Position numbers and translations under genes: made by a program | In this document: positions 36,530 to 45,934 of the stretch, one piece after another | Numbering within the stretch: the stretch's first letter is position 1 | How the letters are laid out: each line of letters opens with the position of its first letter | Assembly: GCA_965211775.1 (NCBI GenBank) | Contig: OZ242974.1 | Location: 310,001 to 374,000, forward strand | Direction of reading: 5' to 3' | DNA from: Thiodiazotropha sp040506975 | GTDB lineage: Bacteria > Pseudomonadota > Gammaproteobacteria > Chromatiales > Chromatiaceae | Length of the DNA stretch: 64,000 bases | The notes under the pieces: generated by a model | Told to the model about the DNA's origin: nothing | Seen by the model: only the letters and a program-made list of their open reading frames with translations | Database searches by the model: none

Positions 36530-37327
36530 CTAAAAGAGAGAGGCGCTGAGTTCATTCACCGCCGCCAGCATATCCGAATCATCCGTCAACGCCTGGGCGA
36601 CACATGCGCGGCAGGCCACCACCGGTTCAACCCCACTGGCAATCAGTTTCGCCGCGTGCACCAACAACCTGGTCGAAGCCCCTTCATCCAATCCGCTGCC
36701 CTTGAGGTTTCTCGTCATATGGGCAAACTTAACCAGCCTGGCCGCCATCACTGCATCGACGGCCGCCTCGTTCTGAATGATTTTCTTCTCCAGTTCCGAT
36801 TCGGGATAGTCGAATTCCAGGGCAACGAAGCGCTGACGCGTACTCTGTTTAAGATCCTTGAGTACACTCTGATAACCTGGATTGAAGGAGATGGCGAGAC
36901 AAAAATCCGCCGTCGCCTCGAGCAACTCTCCCACCTTCTCCATGGGTAATACGCGTCGATCATCGGCCAACGGGTGGATGACAACCGTCGTATCTTTACG
37001 CGCCTCCACCACTTCATCCAAATAACAAATGCCACCGGCACGCACTGCCGCGGCCAGGGGACCGTCCACCCACACGGTTTCGCCATTCTTCACCAGAAAC
37101 CGGCCCACCAGATCCGAAGCGGTCAAGTCATCATGGCATGAAACAGTGATCAAAGGACGTTTCAGACGCCATGCCATGTGTTCCATGAAACGGGTCTTGC
37201 CACAGCCGGTAGGGCCCTTCAACAGGACAGGCAACTGATTCAGATAAGCGGCTTCAAAAACAGCTATCTCGTCATTGACCTGTTCATAATATGGCTCTTT
37301 TTCGAAATAGTACTCTTCTGGTTTCAA
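36530..37327 (-). CDS. cbbQ: CbbQ/NorQ-type MoxR AAA+ ATPase
   Basis: 265 residues from TTG at 37327, though no clear ribosome site precedes it. Walker A is KGPTGCGKTRF and Walker B is CYLDEVVEAR; the insert ISFNPGYQSVLKDLKQSTRQRF is the family sensor region. AAA+ CbbQ forms a hexameric ring and works with CbbO to release inhibitory sugar phosphates from Rubisco; NorQ does a similar job for NO reductase. The N-terminal YYFEKEPYYEQVNDEIAVFEAAY fits CbbQ. It lies 64-100 bases before cbbO on the same strand. Confidence 0.87.
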   Translation of the reverse strand: MKPEEYYFEKEPYYEQVNDEIAVFEAAYLNQLPVLLKGPTGCGKTRFMEHMAWRLKRPLITVSCHDDLTASDLVGRFLVKNGETVWVDGPLAAAVRAGGICYLDEVVEARKDTTVVIHPLADDRRVLPMEKVGELLEATADFCLAISFNPGYQSVLKDLKQSTRQRFVALEFDYPESELEKKIIQNEAAVDAVMAARLVKFAHMTRNLKGSGLDEGASTRLLVHAAKLIASGVEPVVACRACVAQALTDDSDMLAAVNELSASLF

Positions 37328-37696
37328 TGTTTGAGTTTCAAGTATTTTTGCTAACGGCCGTAAAAGCTAACTGGGCCGGACGATAATCGCAACCCAATAA
37401 ACCATAGGCTTGCAAGGGGCTTTTATCCGTCATCTATGCACATCGAGAGTGTTAAGCAGTCAACAAAACGGAAGTTTTGGGCCCATCAAAGCCCAACAAT
37501 CAGCAAGTTAACCCAACAACTGGGAGGTATAGTGATTATACTTCCAGACTGGAACAGTTGTTAAACTTGCGCCGAGCCGTATTACGGTAGAGGGTAACGC
37601 TGTTGACAATCGCAGACTGGGGCCATTGATCGCTTAAATGAGGTCTGACCACTTGTCTGTATTTGTCAACTCTACGAAACATTTCAGGGAATGTTG
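37328..37696. other. Divergent spacer between cbbQ and the GGDEF-EAL gene
   Basis: About 370 bases with no supported gene. TTGACA occurs at 37603-37608 on the plus strand but has no good -10 partner. Promoters for both flanking genes must lie here or just beyond. Confidence 0.35.
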
Positions 37697-40171
37697 ATGT
37701 CAGGACAACTGCGGACTCTTGTAATCGAAGACTCCGAATATGAACATAATCTGTTGCGTAAAACCCTCCATCGTGGCGGCTTGGATCTATCTACCCTGCG
37801 CATAGACTCTCTGGATTCCCTAAAGAATGCCTTGCAATCCGAGGAATGGGACCTGATTCTATCGACGACGGACATCAAGGACTGCCCCCCGGAAGCGAGT
37901 CTCGACTACCTACAAAAGCATAACCTTGATATCCCCTTCATCCTGGTATCCGATCATATCGGAGAAGAAAAAGTCGTCACATTATTGAAGGCGGGTGCGA
38001 ACGACTTTGTCAATTTCAAGAATCTCACCCGCCTGGCACCTGCGATTGAACGTGAACTCAAAGAGGCTGCGGTACGCCGCGAAGCCGAAGAGACCAAACA
38101 GGCACTGCATCGAAGTGAAAACCGCTATCGTCAACTGGTCGATGATTCGCCCACGCCGATTCTGCTGCTGCAAGACGAGAAGATCGTCTTTCTGAACAAG
38201 GCCGCAAAACAGACGCTGGCTGTATCCGAGCTGGGACAGTTTATTGACAAATCCGTCAATGAGCTCTTGCATGACGGCCCTCCCGAGCTGATGGAATCGC
38301 TGCTGAAGTTGTTGCGCAATCACAACAGCCGGCCCTACCAGGCTGCATTCAGGCGTGCCGACGGTGTCATCATTCTGGTTGAGGTCTTTGTCAGTCCGGT
38401 AGAGCACGAGGGCGCACCCGCCACGCAACTTGTCTTTACCGATGTGACCCAGCGCAAGGATTCGGATGCGAAGCTGCAACAGGCGGTACAGATCATAGAG
38501 CACACCATGGAGGGCGTACTGACTACCGACAACCAGGGCATGATCGATTCGGTCAATCCGGCCTTCAGTGAGATTACCGGCTATTCCGAGAGAGAAATCA
38601 TCTCGCAGCATCCGCGGATATTGATCTCCGACAAGCACTCGCCGGAATTTTTTGATGAATTGTGGAGCGAAGTCATTCAGACGGGATCCTGGCGTGGCGA
38701 AATCTGGAATCAGCGTAAGAACGGAGAGATCTATCCTGCCTGGATGACCATCAGTTGCGTACAGGATGAACAGGGAAGCATAGTCCATTACGTCGCTGTC
38801 TTCTCCGATATCACCAGTATCAAGCAGACCCAATCCCAGCTTGAACATCTGGCCCATCATGACTCCCTCACCAATCTCCCCAACCGGTTGCTGTTCGAGG
38901 ATCGTCTGGAACACGCGATTGCCCAGGCGAAACGTCAAAAGCGCCAGCTTGCCGTGCTGTTTCTCGATCTAGATCGCTTCAAAAACATCAATGACAGCCT
39001 CGGCCACGCGATGGGGGACGAACTCCTGAAAGAGATTGCCACCCGGCTGCAGAACATATTGCGCGATGACGACACCGCCGCACGCTTAGGGGGGGATGAA
39101 TTCACTGTCCTGGTGGAAAACGTCGAGGACCCGAGCCAGGCGGCCGTGGTTGCATCCAAGATCCAGGAAAAGTTCAAGGCTCCCTTCAGGATTGCGGGGC
39201 GGGAACTCCATGTCACGACCAGCATCGGCATCAGCATCTACCCTGAAGACGGCAATGATGTGGCGGACCTGACAAAAAACGCCGATGCCGCCATGTATCA
39301 GGCAAAAGAACAGGGCCGTAACAGCTACCGCTACTACACATCGGAATTGACGAGGACAGCATTCGAACGGCTGCTACTTGAAACTGAGCTTCGCAGTGCC
39401 CTGCAACAGAATCAGTTGTTGCTCTATTATCAGCCGCAGATATCCTTGCACAACGGTGAGATGACCGGTGCGGAAGCGGTGCTGCGCTGGCACCATCCGC
39501 GTCTCGGCATCATCCCGCCGGCTCGCTTTATTCCCCTCGCTGAAGAGTCAGGCCTGATCCATGAGATCGGTAACTGGGTACTGAAAGAGGCCTGCGAACA
39601 GACGCGCTACCTGCATCGACAGGGGCTTTTTCACGGGCGCATGGCCATCAACCTCTCGGTCAGACAGATCATGCAGACCGACCTGATCCTGCGTTTTGAA
39701 CAGATCATCGGTGAATCCGGCTGCCCGCCGGACATGCTGCAACTGGAGGTCACTGAGGGCATATTCATGGGACAGATGAAGCACTCGGTCCCGGTGCTTG
39801 ATGTGTTCAAGAAACTCGGGGTCTCCATCGCCATCGACGATTTCGGCACAGGCTACTCCTCCCTTTCATACCTGAAACAGCTGCCGATCGACAAACTCAA
39901 GATCGATCGCTCCTTCATCCGCGACATGCCCCATGACAGCGATGCCGTCGCCATCACCCAAGCGATTGTTTCATTAGGCAAGAACCTGGGGTTGAGAATC
40001 ACCGCCGAGGGTATCGAGACCATGGCGCAACAGTCGCTCCTGCAGAAAATGGGATGCCAGGAGGGGCAGGGGTATCTCTACAGCCCGCCGGTGCCCGCAG
40101 AGACCTTCGAGGAGATGCTGCTCGAGGGCAGAAGAACCTTCCACCACCACTTCTCAAACTACGGAAGATAA
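37697..40171 (+). CDS. Receiver-like, PAS, PAS, GGDEF, EAL signalling protein
   Basis: 824 residues from the ATG at 37697, seven bases after AGGGA. Residues 6-125 are a receiver-like domain that keeps the acidic pair (Glu13-Asp14) and Lys110. The phosphoacceptor Asp is lost (DLILSTTDIKD, Thr59 at the expected position), so it is likely not phosphorylated. Two PAS domains follow (about 145-255 and 265-380). The GGDEF motif is intact (GGDEF 467-471), so cyclase activity is possible. In the last domain the signature is EAV (GAEAVLRW) but metal-binding motifs such as DDFGTGYSSL are kept. It probably makes or degrades c-di-GMP in response to a small-molecule or redox cue. Confidence 0.9.
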   Translation: MSGQLRTLVIEDSEYEHNLLRKTLHRGGLDLSTLRIDSLDSLKNALQSEEWDLILSTTDIKDCPPEASLDYLQKHNLDIPFILVSDHIGEEKVVTLLKAGANDFVNFKNLTRLAPAIERELKEAAVRREAEETKQALHRSENRYRQLVDDSPTPILLLQDEKIVFLNKAAKQTLAVSELGQFIDKSVNELLHDGPPELMESLLKLLRNHNSRPYQAAFRRADGVIILVEVFVSPVEHEGAPATQLVFTDVTQRKDSDAKLQQAVQIIEHTMEGVLTTDNQGMIDSVNPAFSEITGYSEREIISQHPRILISDKHSPEFFDELWSEVIQTGSWRGEIWNQRKNGEIYPAWMTISCVQDEQGSIVHYVAVFSDITSIKQTQSQLEHLAHHDSLTNLPNRLLFEDRLEHAIAQAKRQKRQLAVLFLDLDRFKNINDSLGHAMGDELLKEIATRLQNILRDDDTAARLGGDEFTVLVENVEDPSQAAVVASKIQEKFKAPFRIAGRELHVTTSIGISIYPEDGNDVADLTKNADAAMYQAKEQGRNSYRYYTSELTRTAFERLLLETELRSALQQNQLLLYYQPQISLHNGEMTGAEAVLRWHHPRLGIIPPARFIPLAEESGLIHEIGNWVLKEACEQTRYLHRQGLFHGRMAINLSVRQIMQTDLILRFEQIIGESGCPPDMLQLEVTEGIFMGQMKHSVPVLDVFKKLGVSIAIDDFGTGYSSLSYLKQLPIDKLKIDRSFIRDMPHDSDAVAITQAIVSLGKNLGLRITAEGIETMAQQSLLQKMGCQEGQGYLYSPPVPAETFEEMLLEGRRTFHHHFSNYGR

Positions 40172-40453
40172 GACCTGGGACCTGTCGATACGCATCCGAT
40201 CGGACCCGGTATTCATTAGCAAAGGCTTATACTCCATAACCCAACTCTATCATCTCATTCAAAAATTCGATGGATTATTCCCAGCTGGGATATAGAAGGC
40301 GCGCAAGAAGACGAGTAAGGTATCGGGTCCAGAATCCTGGGTGGCGTATGCGACCCTCGATGATGAAATAACCAAGCTGACAAGTCAACAATAACCTGTC
40401 AGAGGTTTACTTTTTTTAAGTTTATAAAGCCATTCCGCAACGGAGGAAAATCC
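40172..40453 (+). promoter_or_regulatory. Upstream region of the qmo-hdr operon
   Basis: 282 bases without a gene. An inverted repeat CTGACA...TGTCAG (about 40378-40403) lies just before a T-rich stretch (GTTTACTTTTTTTAAG), and GGAGGAAAATCC precedes the qmoA ATG. The repeat could be an operator, but no regulator gene is adjacent. Confidence 0.35.
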
Positions 40454-41728
40454 ATGACGGAAGTAATCGCAACCAATGAGACTATTCTCGTGGTCGGTGG
40501 CGGCATCAGCGGCATGACCGCTGCTTTGGAGGCCGCTGAGACGGGAAAGCAGGTCGTACTGGTTGAAAAGCGCCCCTATGTCGGCGGTCGCGTCACCCAG
40601 CTGTATAAATACTTTCCCAAGCTCTGCTTCCCCACCTGCGGGTTGGAGATCAATCAGCGCCGGGCAAAGATGAACCCGAACCTCAACATCATCACCATGG
40701 CCGAGGTTACGGACATCAAGGGTGAGGCGGGCAATTACACCGCCACTGTCAAGATCAGCCCCCGTTACGTGAATGAAAACTGCACCGCCTGCGGTGATTG
40801 CGCCAAGGCAGTGGAGACTGAATTCGACGATGAATTCAACTATGAGCTGGGCAAGCGCAAAGGCGCCTACCTGCCCCACCGCATGGCCCATCCACAGCGT
40901 TATCTGCTCGATCCGGCAATCATCGGCACCGATGATGCCCAGAAGGCAAAAGATGCGTGCAAGGTCAACGCCATCGATCTGGACATGCAGGAAGAGACCA
41001 TCGAGTTCAAGGCCGGCGCGGTCGTCTGGGCCACCGGATGGAAACCCTACGACGCCAATAAGATTCAACCTTACGGCTACGATCGCATCGCCAATGTGAT
41101 CACCAGCGTCGAGTTCGAGCGCATGGCCGATCCCAACGGCCCCACCGGCGGCAAGCTGGTGCGCCCCTCCGACGGCAAAGAGGTCAAATCGGTGGCCTTC
41201 ATCCAGTGTGCCGGTTCCCGCGACAAGAATCACCTGCTGCACTGCTCGCGCATCTGCTGCATGGCCTCCCTGAAGCAGGCCACCTACCCGGCGGATGAGG
41301 TGGACATCTCCATCTACTATATCGACATCCGCGCCATCGACCGTTTTGAGGATTTCCATCAGAAGGTCAAGGCGAAGGATAACGTCAGCTTCATCAAGTC
41401 CAAGGTCGCCTCCATTGTGGAGAACAAGGAGAACGGCAACCCGACCCTGCATGGCGTCGATACCGAGGGTTACAACCGTTACGCCAACGAACACGACCTG
41501 GTGGTCCTGGCCGTCGGCATGGAACCCAGCGTCGACAAGGCGAGCTTCCCGGTGCAGATCGTGATCAACGAAGAGGGCTTCATCGAGCCCGCACCGGAAA
41601 ACGGCGGTGTTTTCGCCGCCGGGTGTTCGTCCGATGCGCTGGATGTCAACCGCGCCGTTCAACACGCCACTGGCGCCGCCCTGCGCGCCATCCAAGTGGT
41701 CAATCGCGTAGCAGCGACGGAGGGTTAA
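40454..41728 (+). CDS. qmoA: QmoA/HdrA-like flavoprotein, quinone-interacting membrane-bound oxidoreductase subunit A
   Basis: 424 residues. A Rossmann FAD motif (VVGGGISGMTAALEAAE, Gly15-Gly20) is followed by FPKLCFPTCGLEINQRR, a cysteine cluster (NCTACGDCAKAVET), then CAGSRDKNHLLHCSRICCMAS and the FAD-closing PENGGVFAAGCSS. The soluble Qmo flavoprotein passes electrons between APS reductase and the quinone pool. In sulfur oxidisers flow is from sulfite and AMP toward quinone. qmoB follows after 4 bases. APS reductase genes are not in the window. Confidence 0.9.
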   Translation: MTEVIATNETILVVGGGISGMTAALEAAETGKQVVLVEKRPYVGGRVTQLYKYFPKLCFPTCGLEINQRRAKMNPNLNIITMAEVTDIKGEAGNYTATVKISPRYVNENCTACGDCAKAVETEFDDEFNYELGKRKGAYLPHRMAHPQRYLLDPAIIGTDDAQKAKDACKVNAIDLDMQEETIEFKAGAVVWATGWKPYDANKIQPYGYDRIANVITSVEFERMADPNGPTGGKLVRPSDGKEVKSVAFIQCAGSRDKNHLLHCSRICCMASLKQATYPADEVDISIYYIDIRAIDRFEDFHQKVKAKDNVSFIKSKVASIVENKENGNPTLHGVDTEGYNRYANEHDLVVLAVGMEPSVDKASFPVQIVINEEGFIEPAPENGGVFAAGCSSDALDVNRAVQHATGAALRAIQVVNRVAATEG

Positions 41729-41732
41729 GAGA

Positions 41733-43982
41733 GTGGCTGACGAAAAGAAATTTGCTGGATATGTCTGCACCGGCTGTGGCCTGGGCGAGCGCCTGGACGC
41801 CGGTCAGCTGGAAACCATCGCCACCCGTGACGGCAAGATGCAGAGCTGCAAACAGCACGAGATGCTCTGCTCCGCCGAGGGTGTGCAGATAATCAAAGAC
41901 GACATCGCCAATGAGGATGTCACCCATGTCATGATCGCCGCCTGTTCCAAGCGCGCCAAGGTCGAGGCCTTCAACTTTACCGATGTGGCCCTGACCCGCG
42001 CCAACCTGCGCGAGGGCGTCATCTGGGTTCGTCCCGATACAGACGAGAACGGCGAGACCACCCAGGAGATGGCGGAAGACTACATCCGCATGGCGTGCGC
42101 CGAGCTCAAATCCATGACACAGCCCTCCGCTTCCGGCGAGCAGACCCTCAACAAGAATATTCTGGTTGTGGGCGGCGGCGTCACCGGCATGACGGCGGCC
42201 ATCGAGGCCGCAGCAGCCGGCTACCCGGTCCACCTGGTGGAGAAGAGTGGTCAGCTGGGTGGCGCACTGGGCGGTTACTACAAGGTCATCCCGACCCGTT
42301 CACCCTACGACGCCCCGGCGGAGAACCCTGTACCCGGCATGATCGAGGCGATCGAGGCAAACGACAGGATCACGGTCCACCTCAACAGCACCCTCGCCAA
42401 GACCGAAGGCGCACCGGGCCGCTTCAGTGTCGAGGTGGCCACCGAATCCGGCAGCGGCGAAACCCTCTCCATCGGCGCAATCGTCCAGGCCTCCGGCTGG
42501 AAGCCCTACGATGCCAGCCAGCTGCCCGAGTTCGCCCATGACAAATCGGCGGACGTGGTCACCAACCATGAATTGGAGGCCCTGGCGGTCGCTGCCAACG
42601 GCAGTCCGATCAAGCGGCCTTCCGACGGCAAAGAGGTGACCTCGGTCTGCTTCATCCAGAACGCGGGCCAGTGTTCGGACAAGGAGGGCCATCTCTCCTA
42701 TTTCTCCGGTGTCACCGACCTGGTCTCCATCAAGCAGGCGATGTACTTCAAAGAGTTGAACGGGGATTGCGATACCACCATCCTGTTCGACAACCTGCGG
42801 ACACCTGGCGCCGGCGGCGAGGATTTCTACCGCGCCGGTCAACAGGCGATGGTCACCTTCTCCAAGGGCATCGCATCCGAGGTTGTGCCCGGTGACAGCC
42901 TGACCGTCAAGTTCGAGGACAAGATCCTCAACGAAGATACCGAGATGGTCTGTGACCTGGTGGTCCTGGCCACCGGCATGGAGCCAAACTCCGGTCCAGA
43001 TCCCTATGCCCAGCTGATGGTGGACGAGGCGGAGGATGAAGAGGAGAAGGCGAAGGCCCAGGCCATTCTTGAAAATGCGCCGCCCTCGATCCTCAACCTG
43101 CAGTACCGTCAGGGCACCGACCTGCCGCATCTGAAGAACGGGTTCACCGACTCACACTTCATCTGCTTCCCCTACGAGACCCGTCGAACCGGCATCTATG
43201 CCGCCGGTCCGGTGCGTCGTCCCATGGACGCCCAACAGGCCCGTGACGATGCCACCGGCGCGGCGCTGAAGGCGATTCAGGCGGCTGAGAACGCCGGACT
43301 GGGACGCGCCGCGCACCCCCGCTCCGGCGACCTCTCGTTCCCGAGCTTCCGTAAGGAGGGGTGTACACAGTGTAAGCGCTGTACAGTCGAGTGCCCCTTC
43401 GGCGCCATCAACGAGGACGAAGAAGGCTATCCGATGTACAACGAATCCCGTTGTCGTCGCTGCGGTACCTGTATGGGCGCCTGTCCGGTGCGCGTCATCT
43501 CCTTCGAGAACTACTCGGTGGAGACCGTCAACCAGCAGATCAAGAACGTCGAGATTCCCGAAGAGTGGGACGAGAAACCGCGCATTCTGGTACTGGCCTG
43601 TGAGAACGACGCCTATCCGGCACTCGACCAGGCGGCTCAGGCGGGCGTGGAGATCAACCCCTGGGCGCGTGTCATACCTGTCCGCTGCCTGGGCTCTGTG
43701 AGCCTCTCCTGGGTTACCGACGCATTGAACAACGGTTATGACGGCATCGTCATGATGGGCTGTCGTCGTGATGACGACTACCAATGCCATTTTGTTCGAG
43801 GCTCGGCCATGGCGGCGGAACGCATGAGCAAGGTGGGTGACACCCTCGATACGCTGAATCTCGAGCCGGAACGCGTGATCCTGCATGAGGTTGCCATCAC
43901 CGATGTGGAGCGTGCGCCCCAGTTGATCAACGACATGGCGGAGACCGTAGAGAAGATCGGCCTGAGTCCGTTCAAGTTCTAA
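41733..43982 (+). CDS. qmoB: QmoB/HdrA-MvhD-like flavoprotein, subunit B
   Basis: 749 residues from GTG. The N-terminal CTGCGLGERLD region is followed by an FAD domain (VVGGGVTGMTAAIEAAA, about 145-165) and two 4Fe-4S motifs near residues 544-590 (CTQCKRCTVECPFG, CRRCGTCMGACPVR). The C-terminal MvhD-like domain (about 610-740) has ILVLACENDAYPAL and VMMGCRRDDDYQCHF. This is the domain order of QmoB. It forms a complex with QmoA and the HdrC/HdrB pair downstream. GGAGGGTTAAGA gives a good ribosome site. Confidence 0.9.
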   Translation: MADEKKFAGYVCTGCGLGERLDAGQLETIATRDGKMQSCKQHEMLCSAEGVQIIKDDIANEDVTHVMIAACSKRAKVEAFNFTDVALTRANLREGVIWVRPDTDENGETTQEMAEDYIRMACAELKSMTQPSASGEQTLNKNILVVGGGVTGMTAAIEAAAAGYPVHLVEKSGQLGGALGGYYKVIPTRSPYDAPAENPVPGMIEAIEANDRITVHLNSTLAKTEGAPGRFSVEVATESGSGETLSIGAIVQASGWKPYDASQLPEFAHDKSADVVTNHELEALAVAANGSPIKRPSDGKEVTSVCFIQNAGQCSDKEGHLSYFSGVTDLVSIKQAMYFKELNGDCDTTILFDNLRTPGAGGEDFYRAGQQAMVTFSKGIASEVVPGDSLTVKFEDKILNEDTEMVCDLVVLATGMEPNSGPDPYAQLMVDEAEDEEEKAKAQAILENAPPSILNLQYRQGTDLPHLKNGFTDSHFICFPYETRRTGIYAAGPVRRPMDAQQARDDATGAALKAIQAAENAGLGRAAHPRSGDLSFPSFRKEGCTQCKRCTVECPFGAINEDEEGYPMYNESRCRRCGTCMGACPVRVISFENYSVETVNQQIKNVEIPEEWDEKPRILVLACENDAYPALDQAAQAGVEINPWARVIPVRCLGSVSLSWVTDALNNGYDGIVMMGCRRDDDYQCHFVRGSAMAAERMSKVGDTLDTLNLEPERVILHEVAITDVERAPQLINDMAETVEKIGLSPFKF

Positions 43983-44048
43983 TCGACGGTGACAAGGGTC
44001 TGCCCCGGCAGGCCCTGCGCTGAAAGGACGGCCTGAACAACTTTACTT

Positions 44049-44091
44049 TTTGTAGGGTGGACCTGGCCAACCACCCTGGACACCCTACAAA
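44049..44091 (+). other. Intercistronic hairpin between qmoB and hdrC
   Basis: TTTGTAGGGTG pairs perfectly with CACCCTACAAA across a 21-base loop that itself contains another short repeat (GGGTGG/CCACCC). It ends 11 bases before the hdrC start, next to AAGGGGAG. It may be an RNA-processing or stability element that sets the subunit ratio; it lacks a T-run. Confidence 0.6.
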
Positions 44092-44102
44092 GGGGAGTAA
44101 AA

Positions 44103-44726
44103 ATGAGTGATTTAAACACCGCAATGATAGAAAAGTACCGCAGCAACTTCCTCAAGGAGGTTGAGGCGAATGTGGAGGAGGGCGAATGGGTCAAGATGTG
44201 CATGCAATGCGGCGTGTGCTCCGGCTCCTGCCCGCTGGGTAAGCATTGGGATCATCCGCCGCAGGAGATCTTCATGATGATCCGCGCCAACAAGCGTGAA
44301 GAGGTGCTGAGCACCGACTCCATGTGGATGTGCACCTCCTGCTACAACTGTATCGCACGCTGCCCGCGCGGCCTGCCGATCACCCACATCATGCACGGCC
44401 TGGCGGTCTACTCGAAGCGTCTCGGCCTGACCCAGAAGAAGCAGCCCACCGCCGAGTTCTCGCAGATATTCTGGGACAACCTGATGAAGAAGGGTCGCGT
44501 CAACGAATTGAAACTCGGCCTCTCCATGTACTTCAAGGACGGTTTCGGCCAGGGCGTCAAGAACGCCATGGCGAATCAGAAATTGGGCCAGAACATGATG
44601 AAGGCCAAGCGCATGAACGCCATGGAATTCTTTGGCGGACACAGCGTGAAGGATCTCTCCGGCTTCCAGAATATGGTGAAGAAGGCCCAGGAGATCGAAG
44701 AAGGCAATCTGAAAGACGCGAAGTGA
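44103..44726 (+). CDS. hdrC: HdrC-like 4Fe-4S protein
   Basis: 207 residues. Two complete 4Fe-4S motifs: CMQCGVCSGSCP (Cys33, 36, 39, 43) and CTSCYNCIARCP (Cys77, 80, 83, 87), as in heterodisulfide reductase subunit C. No membrane helices are seen. In Thiobacillus denitrificans and some Gram-positive sulfate reducers, hdrC and hdrB stand in for the membrane subunit QmoC. The same arrangement is seen here, so electron exit to quinone needs another membrane partner. Confidence 0.88.
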   Translation: MSDLNTAMIEKYRSNFLKEVEANVEEGEWVKMCMQCGVCSGSCPLGKHWDHPPQEIFMMIRANKREEVLSTDSMWMCTSCYNCIARCPRGLPITHIMHGLAVYSKRLGLTQKKQPTAEFSQIFWDNLMKKGRVNELKLGLSMYFKDGFGQGVKNAMANQKLGQNMMKAKRMNAMEFFGGHSVKDLSGFQNMVKKAQEIEEGNLKDAK

Positions 44727-44739
44727 GGAACAGACCGAC

Positions 44740-45636
44740 ATGGCTAAGATAGAACTCTCATTCTACCCGGGTTGCTCCTCACAGAAGGGAGCCACCTCCT
44801 CCAACTATTTAGTCTCCGCGCAGACCATGTGCGAGGAGCTGGACATCCAGCTCAACGAGATCCCCGACTGGAACTGCTGCGGCGCATCCATCGGCTACGG
44901 CGGCGGCGAGCTGCCCCGCCTGGCCCTCTCCGCCCGCAACATCGCACTGTCCGAAGAGCACAACTCGGGCCAGGAGATCGTCGCCACCTGCGCCGCCTGC
45001 TGGCTCTCCACCCGCGAGGCCAAAGAGCGTCTGCACGAAGACGAGCAGATGTTCAAGGACGCCAACGCCGCCCTCTCCGAGGCCGGCCTGAAATACAAGG
45101 GCGAGTCCAATGTCCGCCACATGGTGGAAGTACTGGTCGAGGATATCGGTTTCGACACCATCAAATCGAAGGTCAAGAAGCCCCTCGAGGGCCTCAAGAT
45201 CGCCGGTTACGTCGGCTGTCAGACCAACCGTCCCTTCGGTATCGCCGGTGAGTCCTTCGAGAATCCCCAGTACCTGGATAAAATCGTAGAGAGCGTCGGC
45301 GCCGAGTCGATTCCCGGCTACGAAAAGAAAGTCCAGTGCTGCGGCGGCGCCCTCGCCTTCTCCGAACCGGAGAAATCTCAGGAGATGATCAAAGGCATCA
45401 TCGAAGCGGCCTACGACAACGGCGCCGACATGATCGTCACTCCCTGCCCACTGTGTCAGGCCAACGTGGAGATCTATCAGGACAATATCAACGATACCTA
45501 CGGCACCAAGTTCAACATGCCGGTGGTTTATTACTCCACATTGATGAGTGTCGCCTTCGGGCGCAGCGCTGCGGATGCAGCCCTCAACGGCCAGGTGATC
45601 CCTGCCCAGCAACTGGAGGAGATCGCCAACAAATAA
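44740..45636 (+). CDS. hdrB: HdrB-like protein with two CCG domains
   Basis: 298 residues. Two CCG (Cys-rich) domains: YPGCSSQ, NCCGAS (Cys46-47) and TCAACW (Cys84, 87), then YVGCQTNRP, QCCGGALAFSE and PCPLCQANV. In methanogens HdrB binds two noncubane 4Fe-4S clusters that reduce a disulfide; in Qmo-linked versions it probably passes electrons onward. A typical terminator follows, marking the operon end. Confidence 0.9.
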   Translation: MAKIELSFYPGCSSQKGATSSNYLVSAQTMCEELDIQLNEIPDWNCCGASIGYGGGELPRLALSARNIALSEEHNSGQEIVATCAACWLSTREAKERLHEDEQMFKDANAALSEAGLKYKGESNVRHMVEVLVEDIGFDTIKSKVKKPLEGLKIAGYVGCQTNRPFGIAGESFENPQYLDKIVESVGAESIPGYEKKVQCCGGALAFSEPEKSQEMIKGIIEAAYDNGADMIVTPCPLCQANVEIYQDNINDTYGTKFNMPVVYYSTLMSVAFGRSAADAALNGQVIPAQQLEEIANK

Positions 45637-45660
45637 TAAGGCGATCCAGCTTCGGTTTTG

Positions 45661-45687
45661 AAAGCCCGCTGATGCGGGCTTTTTTTT
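45661..45687 (+). terminator. Rho-independent terminator of the qmo-hdr operon
   Basis: AAAGCCCGC-tgat-GCGGGCTTT followed by a long T-run, 25 bases after the hdrB stop. Confidence 0.93.
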
Positions 45688-45934
45688 GCTTTGTAGGATT
45701 TGCAATAATGTGAGATCGTGAATATTTTTTAAAGCAGAATATTTGCTTCAAATTCATTCATTATAGAGCACATTATGTTAATTGTTTTTTGGTATTCCAT
45801 CAATTCACACTTTAAATCAGCACCTGAGCAAATATGAGTAACGCGCTTGAATATTTATTCGCATTGTTGGCTTTAGAAGCGCATTAACTGTGGCCTAGAA
45901 ATGAATGAAACACTCCTTCCGGATCATATTTTTT

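Noticed and set aside
34352..37327. Naming the ATPase/VWA pair norQ-norD
   Set aside because: The families are close and neither Rubisco nor NO reductase genes are visible. CbbQ/CbbO is preferred from the N-terminal sequence and the autotroph-like context, but it is not certain.
40385..41770. 461-codon frame antisense to qmoA, plus others antisense to qmoB, hdrC and hdrB
   Set aside because: These are shadows of GC-rich genes with strong third-position bias. The sense genes have full domain sets and ribosome sites.
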